DNA from: JAPOUP01 sp965203605
Lineage (GTDB): Bacteria > Pseudomonadota > Alphaproteobacteria > Rhodobacterales > Rhodobacteraceae
Length of the DNA: 64,000 bases
Assembly: GCA_965203605.1 (NCBI GenBank)
Contig: OZ241902.1
Span: 1-64,000, forward strand
Direction: 5' to 3'
Part shown: positions 44,577-54,750 of the stretch, piece by piece
Numbering within the stretch: position 1 is the first letter of the stretch
Layout: each line of letters starts with the position of its first letter
Made by a program: the position numbers and the translations under genes
Notes under the pieces: model-generated
The model's database searches: none
What the model saw: the letters and a program-made list of their open reading frames with translations, nothing else
What the model was told of the DNA's origin: nothing

Positions 44577-45419
44577 ATGGCCGAAGCCAGCCTGTACCGA
44601 ACAGGTGCTCCGGCCGCCCCGAAACCCCCGGTACACCAGAGGGTTCTCAATTCGCTTCCAATGGCGTGCGCCATCTACGTGATGGTCATCGGGCTGGTTG
44701 TCTACGGCTCGTATGTTGGTGCCCGAAACATGGGCTACAACTGGCAGTGGTACCGCGTCCCTCAGTATCTTTTCTCATATACCGATGACGGGGTTCAGTG
44801 GGGCGAGATCGCCATTGGGTTCGTTGCCACGATCAAGCTGTCCATTCTGTCATTCGGATTGGCCATCGCCATTGGCCTGTCTGTCGCCCTACTTCGGCTC
44901 TCCGGCCTTGTCGTTGGAACCGCGGTCGCCATTGGCTTCCTGGAGCTTGTGCGCAACATCCCGCTCCTCGTCCTGCTCTATCTCATCTACTACGTGATCG
45001 GACCTATCTTTGGTTTCGACCGCCTTTGGGCGAGTATCCTGACTCTGGCGATATTCCACTCGGCATTGATATCCGAGATATTCCGCGCAGGAGTGAACGC
45101 GGTTCCGAAGGGGCAGTGGGAAGCCGCAAGATCAATAGGGATGTCCACCAGACAATGCTACCACTACATTGTCCTGCCGCAGTCGGTGCGTTTCATGCTG
45201 CCGCCCATGACGGGAGAGGCGGTGCATCTCATCAAGTCGTCCGCGATCGTCAGTGTCATCGCGGTCGCCGAACTGACCACAATAGGGAGGAACATCATAT
45301 CGGATACTTACATGAGCTTCGAAATCTGGTTCACCGTCGCGATTGTCTATTTGGCGGTGACGCTTCTGCTGTCGGTCGGCGTGTCGTATCTGGAACGCAG
45401 ATATGCCGTCGCCGAGTAA
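44577..45419 (+). CDS. Polar amino-acid ABC transporter, permease 1
   Basis: A 280-residue inner-membrane permease of the His/Glu/Gln/opine (HEQRo) type. The N-terminal helix (residues 30-50) is followed by IAIGFVATIKLSILSFGLA and an EAA loop AVPKGQWEAARSIGMSTRQC near 182-201. Five to six transmembrane segments are visible, with LELVRNIPLLVLLYLIYYV in the middle. It starts three bases after the ATPase stop and is followed after 39 bases by the binding-protein gene. Confidence 0.94.
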   Translation: MAEASLYRTGAPAAPKPPVHQRVLNSLPMACAIYVMVIGLVVYGSYVGARNMGYNWQWYRVPQYLFSYTDDGVQWGEIAIGFVATIKLSILSFGLAIAIGLSVALLRLSGLVVGTAVAIGFLELVRNIPLLVLLYLIYYVIGPIFGFDRLWASILTLAIFHSALISEIFRAGVNAVPKGQWEAARSIGMSTRQCYHYIVLPQSVRFMLPPMTGEAVHLIKSSAIVSVIAVAELTTIGRNIISDTYMSFEIWFTVAIVYLAVTLLLSVGVSYLERRYAVAE

Positions 45420-45458
45420 CCCGACATCAGCCAACCACCCAACCATAGGAGAGATAGG

Positions 45459-46292
45459 ATGAGACTTACACGCGGAATTATCGGTGCTTCGCTAGCAGCG
45501 GCGCTTGCGGTTGGAACCGCGCTTCCCACCGCTGCGCAGCAGGCAACCCAGGCGCTGACCTCGGAGAGCGTGATCGAACGGATCAAGCAGGACGGGGTGA
45601 TCCGCATCGGGCTGTCACTGTTCGTGCCATGGTCGATGCGGGACCGGAATGGTGACCTGATCGGCTTCGAACTCGATGTCGGACGGCAGTTGGCCAAGGA
45701 TATGGGGGTGGAGGTGGAGTTCGTACCAACAGCGTGGGACGGCATCATTCCAGCGCTGGTCTCGGGGAACTTCGACGTGATCATTTCGGGCATGTCCGTC
45801 ACTGCGCAACGGAACCTGACGATCAATTTCACCGATCCCTATGCCTATTCCGGTCTTGCGATCATGGCCAACAGGGAACTGGCGGGAGGATTCTCGCTTG
45901 ACGACTTCAATTCCCCGGATGTTGTGTTTGCGGCCCGGAGGGGCGCCACACCCGCGGTCGTCATTCAGGAGACCTTCCCGGAGGCACAGCTGCTGCTCTT
46001 CGACGAGGACGGAGCCTCTTCGCAGGAGGTTCTGAACGGGCAGGCGCACGCCACCATGGCTTCGCAGCCAACTCCGAACCGTGAGGCTGCGCGCCATCCC
46101 GAGACCCTCTATGTGTTCGAAGGCGAGCTGTTCGCCCAGAACGGCGAGGCATTCGCGTTGCGCAAGGGTGATCCAGACGCGCTCAACTTCTTCAACAACT
46201 GGATCGCGCAGCAGTGGCGCAGCGGTTGGTTGGAGGACCGTCACGACTACTGGTTCAAGACCGAGGATTGGGCGGATCAGGTGGCACAGTAA
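45459..46292 (+). CDS. Polar amino-acid ABC transporter, substrate-binding protein
   Basis: A 277-residue periplasmic binding protein of family 3 with a signal peptide (MRLTRGIIGASLAAALAVGT, cleavage near TAAQQ). Typical blocks are GVIRIGLSLFVPWSMRDRNG near residue 46, GFELDVGRQLAKDMGVEVEF near 69, and the family motif WDGIIPALVSGNFDVIISGM near 93. The ligand is probably a polar amino acid or opine-like compound. The start at 45459 is preceded by AGGAGAG. It lies between the two permease genes of the same operon. Confidence 0.94.
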   Translation: MRLTRGIIGASLAAALAVGTALPTAAQQATQALTSESVIERIKQDGVIRIGLSLFVPWSMRDRNGDLIGFELDVGRQLAKDMGVEVEFVPTAWDGIIPALVSGNFDVIISGMSVTAQRNLTINFTDPYAYSGLAIMANRELAGGFSLDDFNSPDVVFAARRGATPAVVIQETFPEAQLLLFDEDGASSQEVLNGQAHATMASQPTPNREAARHPETLYVFEGELFAQNGEAFALRKGDPDALNFFNNWIAQQWRSGWLEDRHDYWFKTEDWADQVAQ

Positions 46293-46352
46293 GCGGACCG
46301 CGTCGGCACTTCGGTCCTTTGTGCCGGGGTGTCGACCGACATTGGCTGACGA

Positions 46353-47234
46353 ATGTTGGTACTCATCAGGAAACTGCGCTGGCCGGACTATGTCATACTG
46401 GTCGTCCTCGCCGTGTTTTTTGGCTACATCGCGTTCACCATTGAAGGGAAGCTGAACTACAGATGGCGCTGGGAGGTTATCCCGAGCTACATCATTGGCT
46501 ATCACTCGGTGCGCGAGGAATATTTCGCCAACCTGTTGCTGCAGGGGCTGGTGGCAACCGTACGGATCAGCATCTACGCCAGCGTTCTTGCGGTGATTCT
46601 GGGGACTGTTTTAGGCGTTGCAAGATGTTCGTCGAACCTTGCGGTGCGCATGCTCGCCCGAACCTATCTGGAATGCCTGCGCAACATTCCGCCCGTCGTC
46701 GTGGTGTTCATCTTCTTTTTCTTCCTGTCCCAGCAGCTTATCGACGCGCTGGATCTGGCCCGCTGGTCGCGTTCGGTTGCCCGTCAGGAGGGCGGTTTCC
46801 CTTGGGAGATTTTCTTTGGTGACATGCGGCGCTTTCCATCGTTGGTTTCAGGAGTGATTGTCCTGGCGCTGTTCGAAAGCGCATTCGTCGGTGAAATCGT
46901 CCGGGCCGGCCTGCAGTCGATACCCCGCGGACAGCGTGAGGCGGCGCGGACGATTGGCATGGGCGGTCTTCAGGAACTGCGCTACATTGTTCTTCCGCAG
47001 GCGATCAGGAAGGTTGTTCCGCCGCTTGCCAACCAGTTCATTACGCTGATCAAGGACAGTTCGATCGTCTCCCTGATCTCGGTTCAGGAACTCACCTACA
47101 ATACAGTTGAGCTTGTCGCTTCGTCGCGGATGATATTCGAGGCCTGGATCACGACGGCGGCGTTCTATTTCATTCTCTGCTTCAGTCTTTCACGTCTCTT
47201 CAGCCGACTGGAGAGGTCCTCCGACGTTTCCTGA
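46353..47234 (+). CDS. Polar amino-acid ABC transporter, permease 2
   Basis: A 293-residue permease related to permease 1. It has the LQGLVATVRISIYASVLAVI helix near residue 67, LECLRNIPPVVVVFIFFFFL near 110, and the EAA loop SIPRGQREAARTIGMGGLQE near 189-208. An insertion between helices (SRSVARQEGGFPWEIFFGDM) distinguishes it. It presumably forms the heterodimeric pore with permease 1. It closes the operon, 60 bases after the binding-protein gene. Confidence 0.94.
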   Translation: MLVLIRKLRWPDYVILVVLAVFFGYIAFTIEGKLNYRWRWEVIPSYIIGYHSVREEYFANLLLQGLVATVRISIYASVLAVILGTVLGVARCSSNLAVRMLARTYLECLRNIPPVVVVFIFFFFLSQQLIDALDLARWSRSVARQEGGFPWEIFFGDMRRFPSLVSGVIVLALFESAFVGEIVRAGLQSIPRGQREAARTIGMGGLQELRYIVLPQAIRKVVPPLANQFITLIKDSSIVSLISVQELTYNTVELVASSRMIFEAWITTAAFYFILCFSLSRLFSRLERSSDVS

Positions 47235-47485
47235 ACTCCGCGCCTCGTCTGGGACGGCTGTTCAATTCACCGGATATTGACGATGGTGTTTCGCGGATAG
47301 CACCAAAGATGATGTTCGGAGGCGAATCCGTCCGGAAACGGGTGATACGTGTTGCTGATGCGGTTGGCGACCTGCGGCCTTGGCCCAGAGGTGCGCATAT
47401 CGGATCGGAATCGTGCCCAGATTCCTGAGTCGAACCCGCGACAACTTGTATGACAGTTTCGGCAGCGGATGCTCTGTCCTCGCCC

Positions 47486-47800
47486 TCAGAGAAGGATCTG
47501 GAGAATTCCGTTTCTGACGCGGGTTTCGAATACCCGCATAGGCCGCGTTGCAGGCGGGCATAGGGGCCTTCCGTCCCGCACGTCGAACGCGCCCTGGTGA
47601 AGCGGGCACTCGATGACGTGTTCGTCGAAATAGCCGTCGCACAGGTCAGCGCCTCCGTGGTTGCAGACGGCAAGTGATGCATGGATGCCGCTCGACGTGT
47701 CATACACGGCGAATTGGCGTGTTCCCAGAGCAACCCTTGTCACCCAGTTCCGCTCAAGCCCGTCGACTGCGATCAGGTCACGCCACTTCTTCCCTGCCAT
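47486..47800 (-). CDS. Rieske [2Fe-2S] ferredoxin
   Basis: A 104-residue soluble Rieske ferredoxin. Cluster ligands are CNHGG near residue 46 and CPLHQGAFD near 65, about 18 residues apart as in the family. It resembles MocE/NdoA-type electron carriers. Its ATG overlaps the desaturase stop (TAATG at 47798-47802), so the two are translated together, and it is the likely electron donor to that enzyme. The ferredoxin reductase is not encoded nearby. The frame extends upstream through the desaturase gene; the ATG at 47800 is the real start. Confidence 0.9.
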   Translation of the reverse strand: MAGKKWRDLIAVDGLERNWVTRVALGTRQFAVYDTSSGIHASLAVCNHGGADLCDGYFDEHVIECPLHQGAFDVRDGRPLCPPATRPMRVFETRVRNGILQILL

Positions 47801-48759
47801 TACGCGGCACCCTGCACTGGCCTGTTCCTGAGTCGAAGGAGTTGGCCCAGAATGTCCCGATGAGCGCCGAGATATCCGTACCTCTCGACGTGAATATGAT
47901 CCTTGAGCCGCTCGTGCAGGCGGGGAAGGGCGTGGAACGGCACTGATGGGGCATAGTGGTGCTCCGCGTGGTAGTTCATATTCCAGCAGAGGAACCGCCA
48001 TGGCACTGAGACCAGATTGGTCCGCGTGTTCTCCCGCATCTGTGGAACGGTTGGTCGACCGACGTGTTCGCTGAGACGTATGGCGCGCATGACCGGCTCA
48101 CCCAGTACAAGCGGAACAAACCAGTACCAGATGGGTGACCACCACCCGGATAGGGCCATGCCCAGCAACAGAGTGCCGTAAACCGCCAGCATCAACCGGG
48201 CATCGCGGAACACCGACGCGTGTTCAACCGACGGAATGAAGTGCCGCTCACTTTCGGTGAGGTGACCGAATGCGTGTCTGACAACCTCGGAAACCTTGTA
48301 TTTCCAGTAAGGGATTGCGGTCAGGATCCAAAGATACTCCCAGATGGATCGTGGCATTTCGATCAGTTCGGGATCCTGACCATGGATCTGGGTGTAGGTA
48401 TGGTGATCGCAATGCTCGTAACGGAAGAACCGATGAGGGAGAATGATGATCAGCCCGCAGATCTGACCGACGAGGTCATTGATCCACCTGGTCCGGAACA
48501 CTGTGTAGTGAACGCACTCATGCTGGAGTGAAAAGTGATGCACGACCACGATTCCGTGCAGGAACATCGCTGGCCAGACGAGCCAACTGTCCCACGCCAG
48601 GGTGATCAGGGTTGAGGTCAGGGCAAGGACTGCAATCCACAGGGCCAGCCGTCGAAACGCTGGCAGATCCGATCGTTGCATGAGCGCTTTCAGGTCTTCG
48701 CGTGTCAGCTTGCCCTCTTCCAGAGCCTGTGTGAGAGGCGTGATGATCGCGTTCGCCAT
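47800..48759 (-). CDS. Fatty acid desaturase family protein (MocD-like)
   Basis: A 319-residue membrane di-iron enzyme. Three histidine boxes are present: HECVH near residue 81, HCDHH near 118, and NYHAEHH near 263, with hydrophobic segments between. This fold includes fatty-acid desaturases, alkane hydroxylases and the MocD rhizopine-related oxygenase. Fusion by overlap to a Rieske ferredoxin gene follows the MocD/MocE pattern. The ATG at 48759 is preceded by AAGGAGGAA; the frame extends upstream to 48888 without support. The substrate is unknown, but a soluble small compound is as likely as a lipid. Confidence 0.88.
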   Translation of the reverse strand: MANAIITPLTQALEEGKLTREDLKALMQRSDLPAFRRLALWIAVLALTSTLITLAWDSWLVWPAMFLHGIVVVHHFSLQHECVHYTVFRTRWINDLVGQICGLIIILPHRFFRYEHCDHHTYTQIHGQDPELIEMPRSIWEYLWILTAIPYWKYKVSEVVRHAFGHLTESERHFIPSVEHASVFRDARLMLAVYGTLLLGMALSGWWSPIWYWFVPLVLGEPVMRAIRLSEHVGRPTVPQMRENTRTNLVSVPWRFLCWNMNYHAEHHYAPSVPFHALPRLHERLKDHIHVERYGYLGAHRDILGQLLRLRNRPVQGAA

Positions 48760-49037
48760 TGATTCCTCCTTGATCCAGCCGATCTGGCGAGAGCCCTGAA
48801 TACCCCATAATCCGGTATGTCGGTGCTCTGCGCAATACGCCCTCAGGGAACGGGCCGCCATCCACGCGTTCCATGGCCGAAAATGCATTCCTCAACAACT
48901 GACCTGGGCACTGCGCTGAAATCGGTCTGACCTGCGATGTGGTTGGGAAAGTCGCAGCCATCGGTTGGTCAGGCACTGGACCACCAGCGGGAACATGGCC
49001 ATAGTGCGACTCAAGTGGCCCTGCAGGGAGAAAGTCA

Positions 49038-50072
49038 ATGTACCTGAAAGACTGCTGGTATGTTGCCGGTTGGAGCCGGGACTTCGGTCGCGAACTCAAG
49101 GCAGAGACGTTTCTTGGCGAACGGATTGTGATCTACCGGAAGGTGGACGGGACTCCGGTGGCTCTTGAGAACGCCTGCCCGCATCGCAAGCTGCCTCTGT
49201 CTGAAGGCCGGTTGATGGGCGATGCGGTGGAATGCGGTTATCATGGCCTTACATTTGATGACCGCGGAGCCTGTATCGCTGCCCCTACCCAACCGGATAG
49301 CATTCCCGGAAGAGCGATGGTGAGGTCCTATCCGATACTCGACCGCTATGGGTTTCTATGGATATGGATGGGTGATCCCGCACGGGCGGATCCGGACAGA
49401 GTGTTCGCCATAGAGAACTTCGAGGATTCAAGTTGGGGAATGACCGAAGGTGGCAGTATGGACATGGGCTGCAATTACCTATGGATCTGCGACAATCTCC
49501 TCGACCCCAGCCATGTCGCCTGGGTTCATGTCTCATCATTCGCCGGAGCGGGGACTGACGACGAACCTCTCAGGGTCGAGCGGACCGATCGGGGTGTCAT
49601 CGTTTCCAGATGGATCATGGACAGACCTCCCTCGCCCTATTATGCTGATCTTCTCCCATTCAAGGGAAACTGCGATCGCCTCCAGCACTATGAGATGTGT
49701 CTACCGTCGACGGCACTGAACAAATCCGTTTACGCGCCGGTTGGAACAGGTGGATACGGAAGGGTGCCGGCGTCTGGAACGTTCGTCAACATTTCCTATA
49801 ATTTCATGACACCAATCGACGCTGATCGGACGCGGTACTTCTGGTTCCAGCACCGGAATACGGATCCTGATAACAGGGAGGTCTCGGAGTTCATGAATGA
49901 TGGGGCACGAATGGCCTTCGAGGAAGACCGGGCAATTCTTGAGAAGGTACATGAGGGTATGAAGTCCAGCAGGACTCCTCACATTGATCTCGGTCTTGAT
50001 GCTGGCGCAAAGCAGTTTCGCCTGCTGATTGATCGGGTGATCGCGGAAGAACGCTCCAGGGTGGCCGTATAG
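49038..50072 (+). CDS. VanA-like Rieske oxygenase (aromatic O-demethylase type)
   Basis: A 344-residue oxygenase of the vanillate O-demethylase/PobA type. Rieske ligands are CPHRK near residue 47 and CGYHG near 66. The mononuclear iron site is in CDNLLDPSHVAWVH near 151-164, with the Asp and His ligands. Unlike the alpha subunit at 26075 it is shorter and of the single-component-oxygenase type that pairs with a VanB-like reductase. None is encoded nearby. The ATG at 49038 follows AGGGAGAAAG. It diverges from the desaturase pair, with 278 bp between starts. Confidence 0.9.
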   Translation: MYLKDCWYVAGWSRDFGRELKAETFLGERIVIYRKVDGTPVALENACPHRKLPLSEGRLMGDAVECGYHGLTFDDRGACIAAPTQPDSIPGRAMVRSYPILDRYGFLWIWMGDPARADPDRVFAIENFEDSSWGMTEGGSMDMGCNYLWICDNLLDPSHVAWVHVSSFAGAGTDDEPLRVERTDRGVIVSRWIMDRPPSPYYADLLPFKGNCDRLQHYEMCLPSTALNKSVYAPVGTGGYGRVPASGTFVNISYNFMTPIDADRTRYFWFQHRNTDPDNREVSEFMNDGARMAFEEDRAILEKVHEGMKSSRTPHIDLGLDAGAKQFRLLIDRVIAEERSRVAV

Positions 50073-50347
50073 TCGAAAGCTGTGGCATTGGTAAAACAGC
50101 GGTCAGATGTTCAGGGATACCGTGGTGAAGAGGTGGTCATGTGGCTGTCGATGTTCTCGGTGAGACCGGGGGTTCGACCCAGGTGTATCCATTGGATCCA
50201 CTGGAAGTCTCTGAAAAGTTGATTGTGCTCTGTGGGCATGGGGGAGGCGAAGACTGCCAGAGCCCAATCCTGTTGCCTGGACTCAAGTTGAGCCCCCCGC
50301 GTAGTGGTTCACATATATCATACGCCGTGGGCTGAGGTTCGAATAGA

Positions 50348-51010
50348 TCACATCGCCAGACACGAAGCCGACTTACTCAGGCTCGCCCGCTCAACCCAGT
50401 CACCTTGAGCCCGAATCATACTTGATGAAAGATCTAGCATCGGCACATTGACAAGACACCAAGCTGGCGTACTGGCCTGCGGCAACAGCCGGGATTGTCG
50501 GTTCCGTAGCCGGGCGTTGGAAAACGTCTTGGCGGCTACGGAATGCCGGGCTGCGGTGACATCTACTGGGCGCGCAACGACACCAATCGGCACAAACTGG
50601 AAAATCTCGCGCCATCGTTCCCATTGGTGAAACAACGTGAGGTTGTCAGCTCCCATCAGCCAGATGAACCGCACGCCGGAAAATCGTGTGGCCAGCAATG
50701 AAAGCGTCTCGGCGGTGTATCTTGTTCCCAACTGCGTTTCGATATCGCTGACAACGACTCTTGGATGCCGCATTATGTTACGGGCGGTTTTCAACCGGAG
50801 ACCTAGTGGTGCCGGACCTTCAGGTTTCAGGGGGTTCCCCGGAGAAACTAACCACCAGACGCGATCCAGACCGAATCGCTTTAGCGCCTCGTGGGTGATA
50901 TGTACGTGGCCGGAGTGTGGAGGATTGAACGACCCGCCCAACAGGCCGATGGTCTGGCCTGAACGTGCGGCGGGAAATCCGGACCTGGGTATCCGGGAGC
51001 ACTTGCACAT
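50348..51010 (-). CDS. nadD: Nicotinate-nucleotide adenylyltransferase
   Basis: NadD transfers AMP from ATP to nicotinate mononucleotide in NAD synthesis. The 220-residue product has the nucleotidyltransferase motif GGSFNPPHSGHVHIT near residues 25-39, GADNLTLFHQW near 118, and the C-terminal LSSSMIRAQGDW corresponding to the family ISSTxIR motif. A short extra tail of about 15 residues follows. rsfS and rlmH, its usual alphaproteobacterial neighbours, are not seen on either side. Identification is secure. Confidence 0.94.
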   Translation of the reverse strand: MCKCSRIPRSGFPAARSGQTIGLLGGSFNPPHSGHVHITHEALKRFGLDRVWWLVSPGNPLKPEGPAPLGLRLKTARNIMRHPRVVVSDIETQLGTRYTAETLSLLATRFSGVRFIWLMGADNLTLFHQWERWREIFQFVPIGVVARPVDVTAARHSVAAKTFSNARLRNRQSRLLPQASTPAWCLVNVPMLDLSSSMIRAQGDWVERASLSKSASCLAM

Positions 51011-52383
51011 GACGGCCCCACTTTCAGTTTGTGACGCGGCAAGGGAGCCTGTCCGGAGCCGAGGCGGAGTTCAATGGGGACGCGCTCGATTGGCAGGACC
51101 TTACCATTCCTTCACCCGGCCTCCTGGCCAGAACCCGCTGAGGTCCCATGGGTTAAGGAGCCTACGGCAGCGTTCCGGGTCTTGCAATGAGTTGAGCGTA
51201 GCAGTAGCGAGTCGATTCAGCATGGAGGGAAAATGACTGAAAGGTCAAGGGACGTAGCCCACGAAGGTGTATCCCAACCTGCCAGTCGAGCAGGCCGGCC
51301 AGCCTGTGGTCCGCCTTTCCCCTTGCCATAGCCCACACTCCATGCCCGTTGCCCCAGAGCGCGGACCGCCGGCCGGTCATCCGCGGTCCCGCCGCAGCGC
51401 AGGGACGGCGCCTTCGAATTGTGGGAATCAACCAACTTGGGATACACCCAGTCCACGTGCGAGAGATGCGGGAATGCCGACGGTGGGCCGACAGGATTTT
51501 CGTCCCAATTGCTGCCGCGTTCCATTGAGTGGCGGATCCTAATCTCTGTTTGCTGGGGCTACGATCAAGGCCTGTCACAGCACTGACCCGCATTTGGACG
51601 ATGTCGGGTCTCGCGAAAAATGCACGTCCCAATGCCTCTGATCTGGACAGGACCATGCGTTGGATTTGGTGCATGGGAGACATCGCCTTCAACAAGTTGA
51701 CAACCGCCAAGGTCCTCCGGGGCAGCGGCATCAAGAAGTACCTTGCCGTGGCGGTTGCCTCCTCGATCATAGACGGAGTGACCGGAGAGGTGTGACCAAG
51801 GCTGGTCTCGCATACCTGAAGGTGGGAATCCAGGCACTCGAATGGCGTCGATAGAGGGTTACCGGGTGAGCTTGGAAACTGGTCAATCGGTCCACCTGCA
51901 GGTCAGTTTGAAGGCGCGGACGCGGAGTTGTGCCTCCGGTCACGGCGCACCCCCGGAGTCCTGACGGTCAGGCAGTAGGCGCAGGAGCATTGGATCAATC
52001 ACATTCCTCGGGTACTTTCCGATGGAAGTTCTGCGGAGTTCGAACTGTGGTGGCGCTTGCAATTCTGCGGTCAAAGCCTGTTTCACTTGACGTTGGGTGT
52101 TGGTACTCCGTTCGCCTCGGATCCATACACATCCTCTCTTTAACCAGTTGACCCTGCTACTCATCGAAGTGAATGGGCATTGAAGTCCCCTTGCCGGGAC
52201 CGGTATGCCCACAGTTCATTGAGGACCGAAATTCCTAAGATCTGCAATCAGGCTGTCGTCGTCGGCACGGAATGCAGTTGAAATGCATATGAATGGTAAC
52301 TGCGACCATATCACTATCCCCGGTCGTTGCCGCCAATTTCCAAAACAGTTAGACGCTGCCAGACCAGAAATACGAGGCAACCG
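51011..52383. other. Gene-poor region of 1.4 kb
   Basis: No gene is supported. A plus frame at 51601-51795 (SDLDRTMRWIWCMGDIAFNK onward) and a minus frame at 51162-51770 have no known domain and overlap each other. Remains of a decayed gene are possible. The last 60 bases should contain the ettA promoter. Confidence 0.4.
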
Positions 52384-54039
52384 ATGGCGGCACAGCAGTT
52401 CGTTTATCACATGGATGGCGTTTCAAAGACCTATCCTGGCGGCAAGAAGTGCTTTGAGGATATCCGGCTGAGCTTCCTGCCGGGTGTCAAGATTGGCGTG
52501 GTGGGGGTCAATGGTGCTGGCAAGTCCACCCTTCTGCGCATCATGGCGGGTCTTGATGAGGACCATTCGGGTGAGGCTTGGGCTGCGAAAGGCGTTCGTG
52601 TCGGCTACCTACCGCAGGAACCCGAACTCGATGCTAGCCTGACTGTTCGGGAGAATGTCCTTCTCGGAGTCTCGGCGAAGAAGGCAACGCTTGACCGGTT
52701 CAACGAACTGGCCATGAATTATTCGGATGAGACAGCGGATGAAATGGCCAGGCTTCAGGACGAAATCGATGCCAGTAATCTTTGGGATCTCGACGCGCAG
52801 GTTGATGTCAGCATGGAGGCACTCCGCTGCCCGCCTGACGATGCCGCTGTGGAGTCCCTTTCCGGTGGTGAGAAGCGTAGGGTTGCCCTGTGCCGGCTCT
52901 TGCTCGAGCAACCCGAGATGTTGCTGCTGGACGAACCAACGAACCACCTTGATGCAGAGACGGTCGCCTGGTTGCAGATTCATTTGATCAAGTATCCCGG
53001 CACCATACTGATCGTCACCCATGACCGGTACTTTCTGGACGACATCACTGGCTGGATACTGGAAATCGATAGAGGACGTGGCATTCCTTATGAAGGCAAC
53101 TATTCGTCTTGGCTTGAACAGAAAGCCAAGCGCCTCGAACGGGAGGCTAGGGAAGATAAGGCCAGGCAACGTACGCTCGAACGTGAACTTGAATGGATTC
53201 AGCAGAGTCCCCGTGCCAGACAGGCGAAACAGAAGGCTCGAATCGATGCCTACGACGAGCTTGCCAAGCGTTCCGAGCGCGAAAAGCTTACGCGTGCCCA
53301 GATCATTATCCCGAACGGTCCTCGGCTTGGCTCAAAGGTGATCGAGGTCCATGGCCTGTCGAAGCATCTTGGTGATAGGCAACTGATCGAGGGTCTCTCG
53401 TTCTTGCTTCCTCCTGGGGGTATCGTAGGCGTTATCGGCCCCAACGGCGCGGGAAAGACAACGCTATTTCGCATATTGACAGGGCAGGAGGCCCCTGACA
53501 GTGGCACGGTCGAATTCGGCGACACCGTTAAGCTATCGTATGTCGACCAGTCCCGCGACGCACTTAAGGCAGGTCGAACCGTGTGGGAGGAGATTTCCGG
53601 CGGTGCCGAGGTCATTCACCTCGGTGATGCGGAGATGAATTCCCGGGCGTATTGTTCGGCGTTCAATTTCAGGGGGAGCGACCAACAGAAGAAAGTTGGT
53701 CTTCTGTCTGGTGGGGAGCGCAACCGGGTCCACATGGCCAGGCTCCTGCGCACGGGTGGAAACGTCCTGCTCTTGGACGAGCCCACCAACGATCTGGACG
53801 TCGAAACTCTCCGGGCTTTGGAGGATGCGCTGGTCGACTTCGCCGGTTGCGCGGTGGTTATCAGCCACGACCGATTCTTTCTTGATCGTATCTGCACACA
53901 TATCCTCGCCTTTGAAGGTGAGGCACGTGTAGAGTGGTTTGAGGGCAATTTTGAGGATTATGAGGCGGACAGGAAGCGTCGGCTAGGTCCGGACGCCGTA
54001 GTTCCGAAACGGTTGAAATACAAACGGTTCGTGCGCTGA
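52384..54039 (+). CDS. ettA: Energy-dependent translational throttle protein (ABC-F ATPase)
   Basis: EttA is a soluble ABC-F ATPase that binds the ribosomal E site and gates translation by the ATP/ADP ratio. The 551-residue product has two ABC domains: Walker A VNGAGKS and GPNGAGKT, signatures LSGGEKRRVAL and LSGGERNRVHM, and Walker B LLLDEPTNHLD and LLLDEPTNDLD. The interdomain linker is the charged helical EREAREDKARQRTLEREL region near 250. Length and the C-terminal YKRF tail match EttA. The ATG at 52384 is preferred; an upstream in-frame ATG at 52327 adds 19 residues outside the family. Confidence 0.95.
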   Translation: MAAQQFVYHMDGVSKTYPGGKKCFEDIRLSFLPGVKIGVVGVNGAGKSTLLRIMAGLDEDHSGEAWAAKGVRVGYLPQEPELDASLTVRENVLLGVSAKKATLDRFNELAMNYSDETADEMARLQDEIDASNLWDLDAQVDVSMEALRCPPDDAAVESLSGGEKRRVALCRLLLEQPEMLLLDEPTNHLDAETVAWLQIHLIKYPGTILIVTHDRYFLDDITGWILEIDRGRGIPYEGNYSSWLEQKAKRLEREAREDKARQRTLERELEWIQQSPRARQAKQKARIDAYDELAKRSEREKLTRAQIIIPNGPRLGSKVIEVHGLSKHLGDRQLIEGLSFLLPPGGIVGVIGPNGAGKTTLFRILTGQEAPDSGTVEFGDTVKLSYVDQSRDALKAGRTVWEEISGGAEVIHLGDAEMNSRAYCSAFNFRGSDQQKKVGLLSGGERNRVHMARLLRTGGNVLLLDEPTNDLDVETLRALEDALVDFAGCAVVISHDRFFLDRICTHILAFEGEARVEWFEGNFEDYEADRKRRLGPDAVVPKRLKYKRFVR

Positions 54040-54169
54040 GACTTTCTTCAGTGCCGTGCCCTTGGTCTTTCAACAGGTACTGCTGACTCAGTGTAAGCGG
54101 TTAAAGTACGGCGTCCGTTAGGGATCCGTCCATCCTTTTTCCGGTTTGACAGTATAGGGCTTTGCCCGT

Positions 54170-54750
54170 AGTGGTTGGCCATTGGGGCGAAGCACTTGGG
54201 AGGCCGCCATACTGGCACGAGCGGGATCGGGGATCTCGACCGGAGCTGTGCCGCTGGTCTGCTGCTAGGGGCTGGACCGTGCATGTTGGGCAACGACGGT
54301 CGGCTGGCAGCGGCTGTTGGACCGGCCCGCGGCGTCGGAGGTCACGGTCGCGAACGTGCTGGCACCGCACCGGGAGCGGATGCTGCGGCGGATGGCGGAC
54401 CGGGACGCGGCGCTGCTGGTGCAGGACGGTACCGACCCGACCTTCGCCACCCACCCGGAGTGCGGCGGCCTGGGGATCATCGGAAGGAACGGAAAGGCGT
54501 CCTCCGGCACACTTGGGCTGCACATGCACCCGGCGCTGGCTGTTGGCACGGACCGCATTCCGGTGGGGGTGCCCCGGATTGGGTTCGACGCGCCGGACGG
54601 AAAGGCGGACACGGACTGACCGTCATCTGGAGGGGCCACCCCAGCTCCGCGGTCATGGCGGGGACATACGGAAGGCTGGTCAGGATGGACGGCACCAGCC
54701 TGCTCCACAAAAGGCTACGTACAGACGGAACTTGTGTGTCATAGGCAGAC
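54170..54750 (+). pseudogene. IS4-family (Tn5-like) transposase relic
   Basis: Two frames carry pieces of a Tn5-type DDE transposase. The longest reads VANVLAPHRERMLRRMADRD, LLVQDGTDPTFATHPECGGL, then GTLGLHMHPALAVGTDRIPV, ending at a stop at 54619. The preceding DNA-binding part is in another frame. The DGTD segment holds one of the catalytic aspartates. The C-terminal half with the catalytic Glu is missing, so it is a dead fragment. No terminal repeats were found. Confidence 0.65.
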
